A DNA stretch of 64,000 bases, taken from Apium graveolens. Lineage: Eukaryota > Streptophyta > Magnoliopsida > Apiales > Apiaceae. The notes beneath the pieces are model-generated. The model worked only from the letters and a program-made list of their open reading frames with translations, made no database searches and was not told the origin of the DNA. Location: contig NW_027419130.1 in assembly GCF_009905375.1 (NCBI RefSeq), positions 41,776-105,775 of the forward strand, in the 5' to 3' direction. Positions 48,505 through 58,425 of this stretch are shown piece by piece. The first letter of the stretch is position 1. Every line of letters starts with the position of its first letter. The position numbers and the translations under genes were made by a program.

Positions 48505-49110
48505 TGTTAGATATATTTGATAATGTCATGGCTAATATGATTTATGTTTAGTTTTCAGATCTTACTTAACAGGATAAATCAGTACTTAACTGGGAATCAG
48601 TACTTATACTGGAAGTCAGGACTTAAGGATATCAATACTTATATTATCAGGAGATAATCATCAGAAGATGGATATCAGAACTTAAGTGCTGAAGGACGAT
48701 TAGATAAGGATAGTAGCTGATTAAAGAAAAGAAGATCGAGATAAACATAAGAAGAGATATGCATGAAGAAGGAGTTCTGTGAAGAATGAAATACTTGGAA
48801 GAAAAGATATCTGATTGATATATTTTAGGAAGCAGAATTATTCCATATCAATTAGCGATTATCTTGTAACTGTGTAGTATATAAACACAGACATAGGGTT
48901 TACACTATAAGTGTTATCTATATCGAGAAAGATTATTCATTGTAACCCTAGCAGATCTCGTGATATTGTTCTCACTGAGAGGTAACAGTTCCATACTGTA
49001 ACAGGTTTATTGTTTCAATAAAGTTTGTTTTATGTTACTAAGATATTAAAGTTCGATTTGATTGTATTATACACTGTATTCACCCCCTCTACAGTGTGTG
49101 TGACCTAACA
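48505..49110 (+). repeat. Right LTR of the copia element (606 bp)
   Basis: Copy of 35802-36411 with about 20 substitutions and several 1-3 bp indels. It ends CTAACA at 49110. The next bases (GAGTT) are not a copy of the bases before the left LTR. Confidence 0.95.
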
Positions 49111-49115
49111 GAGTT

Positions 49116-49426
49116 TGTTGGGTTTGTGGAGTCTATTAATTAAGCCCATGAAAATAGACTATTCAGATTCAGATTAGTTTATGGATTAGTCTACTTTTCA
49201 GATTTGGACTATAATTTTGATTTAGGCCTAGTTTCTTCTCTTATAAATGCTCATATAATTGTAAAATTATAACACAACAAATTGTGAGAGATCAATACAA
49301 GATTAGTGCAGCTTGTGGAGTAGAAATTTCTGAACCACGTAAATCTTTGTCTTGTATGATTGTCGTCTATTTTTTTGTTCTTATTTATTCACTTTGGGTT
49401 TTGCTTTCGTTGTTGTATACTCAACA
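49116..49426 (+). repeat. Possible solo LTR (311 bp)
   Basis: Bounded by TGTTGGG and TCAACA ends with 5-bp inverted termini (TGTTG/CAACA). It has a TATA-like CTTATAAATG (about 49239) and the AT-rich look of a copia LTR. No internal element region is attached. Flanks (GAGTT and AGATC) do not match, so either the call is wrong or the left flank was lost when the copia element was joined here. Confidence 0.45.
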
Positions 49427-49430
49427 AGAT

Positions 49431-49801
49431 CAAGGTGTTCACAAGGTTATCCAAAAACAGATTTGGTCGAAGCAATCGGTATCCGAGAGGCATTGAGTTG
49501 GGTGAAGAACAACAACTACAACAACATTGTCCTCGAGTCTGACTGCTTGCCGATTATTCAAGCCATTCGTAGCTCTTTCATGTGCTTCTCGTATCTAGGG
49601 AGAGTGATAAATGAATGTCGAGATCTCTTGAAAAGTTTAAATTCTAAAAACGTTATGTTTAGATTTGTGAAATGATCTATGGACAAAGTCGCACATTTTT
49701 TAGCGCGACACAACTGTTCAATAGCTGATCGTGTGTGGAAGGTGGGAGATTTCTGCCCCGATTTCCATTCTGTTATATTGAACGATTTAAGTTATCAATA
49801 A
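49431..49801 (+). pseudogene. RNase H-like (RVT_3 type) domain fragment
   Basis: The frame reads GIREALSWVKNNNYNNIVLESDCLPIIQ, then a stop at 49673, then continues in frame with MDKVAHFLARHNCS and ends at 49799-49801. This is the C-terminal half of the plant RNase H-like domain found at the end of LINE reverse transcriptases and in related single-domain proteins (ESD and VAHFLAR motifs). The N-terminal half is missing. Non-functional relic. Confidence 0.75.
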
Positions 49802-50568
49802 CGGTTCGAAGCTTTTTATGGCAAAAACAATCAATCTCAAAAACACTATTTTAATATGTTCTTCGTTCATCCAATCTTAATATTTCAAATTTTCATTTTT
49901 TTACAATTTAGTTCTACCAATATGAAAACTAGAACATGATATATAATATATTATAATAACCAGAATGAGGTATAATTTAGTATGTCTTTATTGGTCGGTA
50001 TGTCTTTTTTTGTTGGTTTGGTTATCCCAATTTATTACCGTCGGATCTTTTTAATCAAGTGATCATAACCGTTAGATTCAAATACTAAAACAATATACAC
50101 TACTCAAACTCTCAGGTTCGAATCCCGCCAATAACAAATATCTATAAGTATTTATATTATTATTTATACAATACTAAAATCTCAGGTTCGAACCCCACCG
50201 ACAATAAAAATTTATATTATCTATACCCTACCCAAGATTCAAGTTCAAATCATGTCAACAACAAATACTTATATTATTATTTATAAATATAATATTAAGG
50301 TAATGATTAAAAAATTATATAATTTTAAATAATATAAAAAAATTAATGAAAATGCACGGGTTGTAAAGTTAGTTATTTATTATAAAAGAACTATCATAAT
50401 ATCATGTATCAGCAGTAATTTTTGTAACTAAAGTTAAAATTAAAAATTATACCTGACATTTCTTCTTTCTCATCTACATCTAGCACAAAGAAAAGAGGGG
50501 GTTTTCAAGCGTTTTACAAAAGTGTGACACACAGAACACACACAGAGCACACACTCAAACAACCCACC
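49802..50568. other. Intergenic, AT-rich, upstream of the TPR gene
   Basis: It holds a degenerate direct repeat (50110-50285) and, in its last 100 bp, the likely 5' leader of the TPR gene. No clear TATA box was picked out. Confidence 0.5.
50110..50285. repeat. Degenerate direct repeat with GGTTCGAAYCC cores
   Basis: Three units, each with CTCAGGTTCGAATCC-like sequence, then (A/C)AACAAAT and an AT-rich TTATATTATTATTTA stretch, start at about 50110, 50181 and 50235. The core resembles a tRNA B box, but no A box or tRNA fold goes with it. Confidence 0.6.
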
Positions 50569-53500
50569 ATGAGAAGAGCTTCATCAAAACTCATAAACTT
50601 AACCAAACCCTCTTTCTCTCTTCTCTCCAGAAATCTCTCAACTCAAAACCCCATAAATCACAACTTCCCCTTAAACCCTAATTTCAAGAACTTGACAAAA
50701 CCCCATGATTTTCTCTCATCAAGATCCAATTTTTGTGCTAGCCCATCTCAATATTTCACTACTTATGCAGATGCAAAGCTTCAAATCCCCCAAATATCAT
50801 CAAGACAACGAAAAATTAAAGAAAAATCACACCTTGAAGAGGCTTTTGAGGTTGCAGAGACTGCTGATGAAATGGTGAAAGCTTTTAAAGAAATGGAAGC
50901 AAGTTTCGAAGAAAAAGAACTCGGGTTGGCTTGTCTGAAAATGGGGCTTAAATTTGATCAAGAAGGTGAGGAACCCGAAAAAACATTGTCTTATGGTTTA
51001 AGGGCTTTGAAAATTTTAGATAATAATGATAATTTGTCGTTTCCGCTTGCAATGACTTTGCAATTGTTGGGTTCTGCTTGTTATAATTTGAAGAGGTTTA
51101 ATGATGGTTTGGGGTATTTAAATAGGGCTAATAGGGCATTGAGTAAGTTACAGGAAGATGGTACGATTAGTGTTAATGATATTAGTCCGGTTTTACACGC
51201 GGTTCAACTTGAGTTAGCGAATACGAAGACTGCATTAGGGAGGAGAGAAGAAGCTCTTGTTCATCTTAGGACTTGTTTGGAGATTAAAGAATTGACTTTA
51301 GAAGAGGATAGTAAAGAACTTGGAAATGCTAATAGGGATTTGGCTGAGGCGTATGTTGCGGTTTTAAATTTTAATGAGGCGATGGGGCATTGTTTGAAGG
51401 CTATTGAGATACATAAGGCGAAGTATGGGTTGAATTCGGTGGAGGTTGCACATGATAGGAGGTTGCTTGGAGTGATATATACTGGATTGGGAGAGCATGA
51501 GAAGGCGTTGGAGCAGAATCAGTTGTCGCAGAAGGTGTTGAAGAATTGGGGTCTTAAATCTGAGTTGCTTCGTGGTGAGATTGATGCAGCCAACATGAAG
51601 ATTTCATTAGGAAAGTTTGACGAGGCTATTAATACTTTAAGAGGTGCTGTTCAACAGACTGAAAAAGACAGCGAGGAGAGAGCTATGGTCTTTGTTTCTA
51701 TGGCCAAAGGCTTTTGTAATCAGGAAAATTTTGCTGACTCAAAGCGGTGTCTTCAGATTGCATGCGGAATTCTAGATAAGAAAGAAACCATCACCCCAGA
51801 AGTTGTTTCTGAGGCGTTTATGGAAATATCAATGCTATATGAGACCATGAATGAGTTTGAAACTGCAATCTCTTTGTTGAAGAGATCACAAGCCATGCTC
51901 GAGAAGCTTCCACATGAACAGCATTCAGTTGGAAGCGTTTCAGCGAGAATTGGTTGGTTACTTTTGCTGACAGGAAAGGTAAAGCAGGCTATTCCTTACT
52001 TGGAAGAGGCTACAGAAAGATTAAAAGAGAGCTTTGGTTCTAAGCATTATGGGGTGGGGTATGTTTACAATAACTTGGGTGCTGCATATTTGGAACTGGA
52101 TAGACCTCAGAGAGCTGCACAGGTTTTTGCATATGCGAAGGATATTATGGATATGTCTCTTGGTCCTCATCATACCGATTCAATTGAGTCATGCCAGAAC
52201 CTTTCAAAAGCTTATGATGCCATGGGAAGGTAAACAATATTTAAGTTGATCTCGATAGAATCAAATACCTAATGTAGACTAGTATTACAGATATATCTAT
52301 ATATTATTACTTAAAATACGTAATTAGACTATATACTACAGTTGACAACATGTAGGTATGATAATCTTACGTTTCGGTCAATTTTTTAATATTGCCTAGA
52401 AAATAACAATAAATTGACGTTGCCCACAAGGATGATTTTTTATTTTTCAATTTTAGGTTCTGTTTTGCTGGAGTATATAAACCATTTTAGAGGGATCCTG
52501 TTCTTTTAAAAAAACAATTATTTGTACTTCAGATGTAACTAGGCCGTTTGAGCTTTGTTTTATATACTTTCTTTATAATCATCATACAGTACCTATCAGC
52601 AGCAGTCTGTAGTCCACATACGAATATACAGTCTTCCCTGTCTTTATCCCTTGATTACTTGCGTTACTTTGAAATTGGATTGCATATTTACTTTCGTTAC
52701 TTTGAAATTGGATTGCATATCCTAAGACTCGTCACTAAAGCACACCTGGAAAATCCCATTGGGAATGTAGCTCTTTACTTTTGCCAAATATACTGCCATG
52801 GCAGAGCTTAGGTCATCTCCAACCATTACTCTATTTTAAAACAAATCTATCTTTAAAATTTCACCTTTTTCACTTCAAATCACTATTTCCAAAAAGTTAA
52901 CATTTTGTACCAAAAAACTACCTTTTCCAAAAAGTACCTCTTTCAGAATGGCAGAAGTATAGTTCCAAACACCTATATTGACACGAATAAGATGATTTAA
53001 TCTTGTATTTTTACAGTTCAAAAGATTTTACAATTAGCCTTCCAAGCAGTTGTTCCTCTCCTTTATTTGATAGTGAAATTGTATTAAAACAAAGGAAAAA
53101 ATTACAAATTTGCAAGGGGCATACCCCAGGAACAACAACCCCCCCCCCCTCCCACACGGCTATACTAGTACTGCAATTAAAAAAGCAAAGTGCTAAGAGT
53201 CTTGTCTTTAGCCAAGTGTTTTTTGAATTTTTCAGATGAGTGAACTCTTTCTCTAACCTTACTTTTTACAATAAGCAACAGACTATTCACCCGTTTTGGG
53301 CCTTCATTTGTTCTAAGACTATATTTAGTAGTGACCTGTAACTTAAAAGTACTTTATGTTCAAAAATATTTTTTATGAGTCATCCTTTCTCCAACCACCA
53401 GATATTGGTAGTAACTAACTAGTGTTCTTACAAGATTTGCTAAGATTTTAATATACTTCATAGTCACTATCACGGCAAAAATCAATCTTAGATTGCTGTT

Positions 53501-54438
53501 AAGCTTGATGAAGTGTGAATGTGTGATTGAATAGTCGATCACTTGATGTGTTCCTTTTTTAACATGAAAACTTGAACAATATTTAGTATATAATTTTGTA
53601 CTTTCTTTGGAATCTTTTAGAACCAAAAGCCTAAACTGATGTTTTGATTTTGAGTTGGGACCTTAAAGTTTCTTTGTGATCAAATATATCACTCTTGGTT
53701 GCATTTTTTGATGTTGCGGTAATATATGACCAAGATTTAAGTTATTAAGTTAATAGCAAATGGGATATCGTGTCATTTGTGTCCAAAATTGCGTATGGAT
53801 GTTTTATTCATTTTTTTTTAAATTTTTCCTAATATAGTGTTATATGTTTATAGGGTCATTTCATTAAGTAATTACATGTGTTTACTTTTAAGTAAAATTG
53901 CACACATAAATATGATATAAGAAAGACGTGCCCCTTTTAAATCTGCAATTTCGATAGATGTATCTCATGAATTGAAAAAGAGAACCTATCATTCTTTTTA
54001 GCTAGTAAGGATTTAGGTTCTTCAAGTGTTACTTTTGTGGATCATTATAATTATAATATGCCTTCGTAATGCTGAGAGGCATTTTTCTTAAACAGCCATA
54101 TCCTTTATGAATTACCTGAAGCCAAGCCCATGTTTTTCATGGTTTGTAAGTTTTCAAGTTTGTTGTTTGACATCATCTTCCGAATCTGCAGCTATGCAAT
54201 GGCAATTAACTTCCAGGAGAAAGTGGTTGAGGCTTGGGAAGGCCATGGTCAGAGTGCAGAAGACGAACTTGAAGAAGCACGTCGTCTTCTTGAACAATTA
54301 AAGCAAAAAGCTCGGGGTGCATTATCAAAAGATGTTCCCCAAAAGGCCCTTCCTCTTCCCCACACTAAAGAATCTGTCTCAGCTAGGAGGTCACAATCAG
54401 GCTTTGCAGAAACTGAAAAGCTGTCAAAGGCTGCCTAA
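50569..54438 (+). CDS. Kinesin-light-chain-like TPR protein, probable mitochondrial
   Basis: Two exons: 50569-52229 and 54192-54438, 635 aa. The donor is AAG|GTAAAC and the acceptor CTGCAG|C; the split codon AG|C restores the frame, whereas reading through would stop at 52231. The ATG at 50569 has CACCATGAG context. Residues 1 to about 60 are rich in S, R, K and N with few acids and contain RNLSTQ, a typical mitochondrial presequence look. From about residue 105 to 560 there are repeated TPR helices (ALKILDNNDNLSFPLAM, LGSACYNLKRF, YNNLGAAYLELDRPQRAAQVF). The last exon gives a charged coiled-coil helix (EDELEEARRLLEQLKQK). TPR arrays bind partner proteins; the partner is unknown. Appears intact. 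Confidence 0.88.
52230..54191 (+). other. Intron of the TPR gene (1962 bp)
   Basis: GT-AG intron, AT-rich. Small frames in it (52548, 53003, 54107) show no protein features. A stretch at 52812-52960 starting GGTCATCTCCAACCATTA resembles one end of a plant hAT-like MITE, but the other end was not found. Confidence 0.8.
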
Positions 54439-56380
54439 TGGGTAATCATACGTGGATGAATATTATTGTGCAGAAATTTACATTCTTCAGCTTGTAGTGA
54501 GCTTTTTTGCTAAATGCCCAATAGGTATGGGTTAGTTAAATTGATAGTTTGTAATATCTCTAGTAATCGTCAATGGTGACTAGCTGAATTTAAGAATGCA
54601 GTAGGCCGGTAGTCCTCTGTTACCTGATATACTCTGTAGTTTGTTCTGCAAATACTGGTAATTGATGTGTGGTGGCGGTCCTTAAAACTTGTTCTTGATT
54701 GCATTATAACTCTATTTTTGTTAATTATAGAGGAATGTTGATGTCCTTTTCTTATGTTTTGCACCATGTTTAAGATGTTAGTAATAGTCAGATGCGTTAT
54801 TCAGCTCTGTCAAGATTTATAAATGCAAATGTCCAGATAAGTGTTTTAAAACTCTAAATTAATGTTTGATTCGGCAGTTCTGCATGATCTCATCCTAACC
54901 CAAATCAATCGCCGGACAAATATAGTGCCTTTGTGTACGAGTCCAGATCTTGTGTTGGATAATTACAAGCATTGTTATGCTGCTTCTAAAGAAAATTTGA
55001 AGAAGGTAGGAAAGATAATTACTTTCGGAAACAGAGTATTAATTAGTAGAGCTAAAGTAGAAAGTCCTTAACATTTTCACCAATTCCGACCTATATGTTT
55101 AAACTTTTTAGCAAAGAGATTAAGTCAATTCATATGATAAGTATTTTAACAAAAATTGTTGCATAAAGAGACGAAACAGTTAGCATGCTAATGCTTCTCA
55201 AAGTGGATTAAAAGTAGACTTTATTGCACGAAGATGACCTCAGTTGTAATTTTTTTGCACAAAAATATTCAAAATATAATAATAGTCAGGTATGACTATA
55301 ATTTTCCTTAGTTATCATTAACGCACGTTAAATGTTCAGGATAAAATTGAAAAAAAAAATTGTAACTGTTAATTTATCCATGTATTTATATAGGCCATAC
55401 ATAAGCAAACCCAACTGGAAATGTGAAGAAAGCAGACTGAATCGTGAACAACAATCAATACCTCAGGCTGGTTATCATAAATAGTTGTGAAGACAAACTC
55501 TTTCCTAACTTACCATTGCAATATTTTAAAGTATGATTGGTACGAAGAATTTCCATCAGCAAAACACCAATTCTTAAAAATGTGTCCTGAATGAATAAGA
55601 GATCCCAACTGCCTAACAGATCATTGATGCTAAAAGCCACTGCTACTTCCAATGCTGCTCCAGAAACGGCTGCTTCCAATGTTTTGATACTTGCATAAAT
55701 TTCATGTCTTTTGAACACCCCTTAATAAGATTAGTTGCCTTTGGAATATTTGAACAGCCGGTTTAATATCGTCGAGATTTCCAGTCTCCACTTTGGCATC
55801 ACGTAAACACTGGATAACAAGCCGTTCACAATGTTCACACTATCCAATTCACTTCCACGAATTCCTTTATGTCACAACCTTACAGATTTGTGTTCCATGT
55901 TCCAAGTTGACATCAATTTAAATATTTTACTCATATGAGAGCACATGTATGGCATCTGCATTGTAACACGAACCAGTCTCATTAACTTTATCTCATTGAT
56001 TTCACATGTTTTCAAGAGGTGATACATCATGTTTCAAAGCAAATCTTCACCTCCAATAGTGCCTAAGCTTTGATTGTTATTGCGAGATTAAATGAATTAT
56101 ACCTATTAATTCAAAAATTGCAAGATATGTTGGTGATACATGAATTATACCTGAATCATGCGGTGCCTATTATTATATGTTGGGCATTTTTGTGTAAAAA
56201 AATTATAACTCAGGTCATGTCCGTGCAATTAAGTCTTAAAAGTAAATGTTTTTTTCCTTTAAGAAAGGATGAAATTGTTTCACAGCATAGGCAAGGCATG
56301 CAACACAATTTTGTGGATGTCATCATGTTAAACAAGATCACGTTTCGAATTCGGATATTAGGGATTTGTTGTTAGCTTGT
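54439..56380. other. Intergenic region after the TPR gene
   Basis: The first 300 bp probably hold the 3' UTR. No confident gene. A possible protein relic is on the minus strand at 55455-56060 (separate entry). Confidence 0.5.
55455..56060 (-). pseudogene. Possible relic of an unidentified plant gene
   Basis: The minus strand at 55718-55528 reads FKRHEIYASIKTLEAAVSG and AALEVAVAFSINDLLGSWDL, then a donor-like AATG|GTAAGTT. Upstream on the same strand another frame reads ERLVIQCLRDAKVETGNLDD, suggesting a second exon-like piece with a frame change. I cannot name the family. Stops and the lack of a continuous frame argue for a decayed fragment, or simply a chance frame. Confidence 0.25.
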
Positions 56381-56389
56381 TAAAATAAA
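56381..56389. other. Left 9-bp target-site duplication
   Basis: TAAAATAAA, repeated exactly at 58123-58131. Confidence 0.9.
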
Positions 56390-58122
56390 GAGTAATTGGC
56401 AGTTTGTAACCTACTTTTATTTTCATTTTTGCGATTTGGGTCTACATTATTTTTCCTGTCAACTTACACCCCATAAAATTAATTTCGCTTCTATTTGCAC
56501 CCCATTGACGACTTTCCATCCATGTTGACCGTTAACTTTAACGGAATCGGGGGCATTTTAGTAAATTACTAATTAAACCAGAAGAAAATAAGAGTATTTT
56601 GCACTTTGTAACCCATTTCTTTGGGCATTTTTTCAATTCGGGTCTATATTATGTTTCCTTGCAAGTTGCACCTTTAACTTTGAATTTCGCTTTGTTTTGC
56701 ACCCCGGACCATTTTTAACTTTTATATCAGGGTTAAAATCAAAACTTTCTGATTTCCAAGAACAAATCGCCGGATCCTTAGATTTCCCAGTCCAAACCAA
56801 CAAATAAATACATGAATCGATTGTAAATAGGGCTGAGCAAATCGAACCGAAAAACCGAACCGAACCGTACTAATTCAGTTCGGTCCTGATTTTTCAGAAA
56901 TTCGTTCTATTCGGTCCGGACCAAATAGACCGAAATAAAATTCGGTTTGGACCGATTCTTTTAAAAAATATTTCGGTCCGGACCGAATAGACCGAATAGT
57001 CCAAATCATAAATACTATAATTTTATATTATATTTACATATATCTAAAAATTATAATCATAGTTTTTAATTTGTAATTATACTCGTACACTCTTAGAACT
57101 CTACATATCACCTTACTTTAATTATATTTTAGATTTCATATTTTTTGGTTTGAAATTTTTAATAAAATTTTCTTTTTTTAAAAAAACTCGGTCCGTTTGA
57201 TCCAAAACCGGGCCGAATCGAATTATTTGGGTTTGGTTGGTCCGGTCCGGTCCATAATAAAATTTCAGTTTGGTTCGATCCAAGAAAAGAAATGATAATT
57301 CAATTTTTCGGTCTATTCGGTACGGTGTGGTTTTGGACCAAACCGACCGAATGCTCAGCCCATTTGCAAATAACAAGCAAAATATTTGTAATATCAAATT
57401 TCAAGAAAAATGCCCGAAAATCAAACCCCCAATTCGAAATAAGAATCCTAGAATCGAGTTTAATTTTTTATTTAGCGAATATGGACCGGCCTATTAAATA
57501 TTCGCCTCATTTATAATTAGATTTTTTTTATCAGATCGAATCCAAGATCGAATATTTAATATGCCGATTCATATCCGCTAAAATAAAAATTAAACTCGAT
57601 ATAGGATTCATATTTCGAATTGGTGGTTTGATTTCCGGGCATTTTTCATAAAATTTGATATTACAGGTAGTTTTTACTTGTTATTTGTAATGGATTCATG
57701 TATTTATTTGTAGGTTTGGATTGAGAAATCAAAGGATCCGGCGATTTGTTCTTGTAGACCAAAAAATTCCGATTTTACCCCTAATATAAAAATTAAAACG
57801 GTCCAGGGATGTAAAACAAAGCGAAATTCAAAGTTAAAGGTGCAACTTGCAAGGAAACATAATATAGACCCGAATTGAAAAAACTTCGAAAGAAATGGGT
57901 TACAAAGTGTCAATTACTCTTATTTTCGTCTATTTTAATTAGTAATTTACTGAAATACCCCCGCTTCCGTTAAAGTTAACGGTTATCTTGGATGGAAAGT
58001 TATCATTGGGGTGCAAATAGAAGCGAAATTAATTTTTATGGGGTGCATGTTGACAGAGAAAATAATGTAGACCCAAATCGCAAAAATGAAAATAAAAGTG
58101 GGTTACAAACTGCCAATTACTC
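56390..58122. mobile_element. Foldback Mutator-like element with 9-bp TSD
   Basis: The element begins GAGTAATTGGCAGTTTGTAA and ends with its reverse complement, TTACAAACTGCCAATTACTC. The inverted arms reach almost to the centre (about 57500-57545), so nearly the whole element is a palindrome with arms of about 570 bp once a nested insertion (56830-57361) is removed. It is flanked by TAAAATAAA on both sides (56381-56389 and 58123-58131), a perfect 9-bp duplication as made by Mutator-like transposases. No transposase is encoded, so it is non-autonomous. Confidence 0.88.
56830..57361. mobile_element. Small inverted-repeat element nested in the foldback arm
   Basis: Ends are GGGCTGAGCA and TGCTCAGCCC. 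The inside is made of many CCGAACCGA / TCGGTCCGGACC-type units in both orientations. Flanks ATTGTAAAT and ATTTGCAAAT look like a diverged 8-10 bp target duplication. The opposite foldback arm keeps the uninterrupted sequence (about 57678-57700), acting as an empty site. The superfamily is uncertain; the duplication length would suit hAT. Confidence 0.7.
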
Positions 58123-58131
58123 TAAAATAAA
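58123..58131. other. Right 9-bp target-site duplication
   Basis: TAAAATAAA, exact copy of 56381-56389. Confidence 0.9.
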
Positions 58132-58425
58132 CTGACAAGGAGCAAGTCTACAGCAATCAGAAATAAAAGGAAGGGTCAAGTTTAGCGAGCTCGTGAGTAG
58201 CTACAAAAGAACAAACTATTTGAGTTGAGGACAGATAAGTTGAGACATTCTTCACTGATTTAGGTATGAAATACAAGGATACAGGTTTAGGGAGTTTGTT
58301 CACAAGAGACCCTATCCCACTCTTAAGCACAAACATCTGCTCTTCTCAGACTTAGAATGTAGTGAATATCTCTGAGTTTCTAACTAGACTTCATTGCATG
58401 ACAGTGAAGAAGATTATAAACTAAA
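58132..58425. other. Intergenic, likely 3' UTR of the terpene synthase gene
   Basis: About 290 bp between the foldback element and the terpene synthase stop codon. No gene seen; the part nearest 58425 is probably the gene's 3' UTR. Confidence 0.5.

Larger units (their letters stand above)
35802..49110 (+). mobile_element. Ty1/copia element, Sirevirus (SIRE/Maximus)-like, 13.3 kb
   Basis: It has two near-identical LTRs, an initiator tRNA-Met primer site, gag-PR-IN-RT-RH order (copia order), about 6.3 kb of extra sequence after pol, and a G-rich polypurine tract. A long 3' accessory region after pol is the hallmark of the Sirevirus lineage (established knowledge); lineage assignment here is by structure. 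The LTRs differ by roughly 20 substitutions plus small indels by eye, so the insertion is fairly young. The 5-bp flanks (TTCCT left, GAGTT right) do not match. Confidence 0.92.

Noticed and set aside
50110..50200. tRNA gene suggested by GGTTCGAATCC
   Set aside because: No A box at proper distance and no cloverleaf; the core repeats in tandem.
52812..52960. MITE in the TPR gene intron (starts with ATCTCCAACC)
   Set aside because: Only one terminal-like end is seen; no matching inverted end or target duplication found.
57122..57516. Short frames inside the foldback element
   Set aside because: They translate CCGAACC-type repeats and palindromic arms; no transposase motifs.
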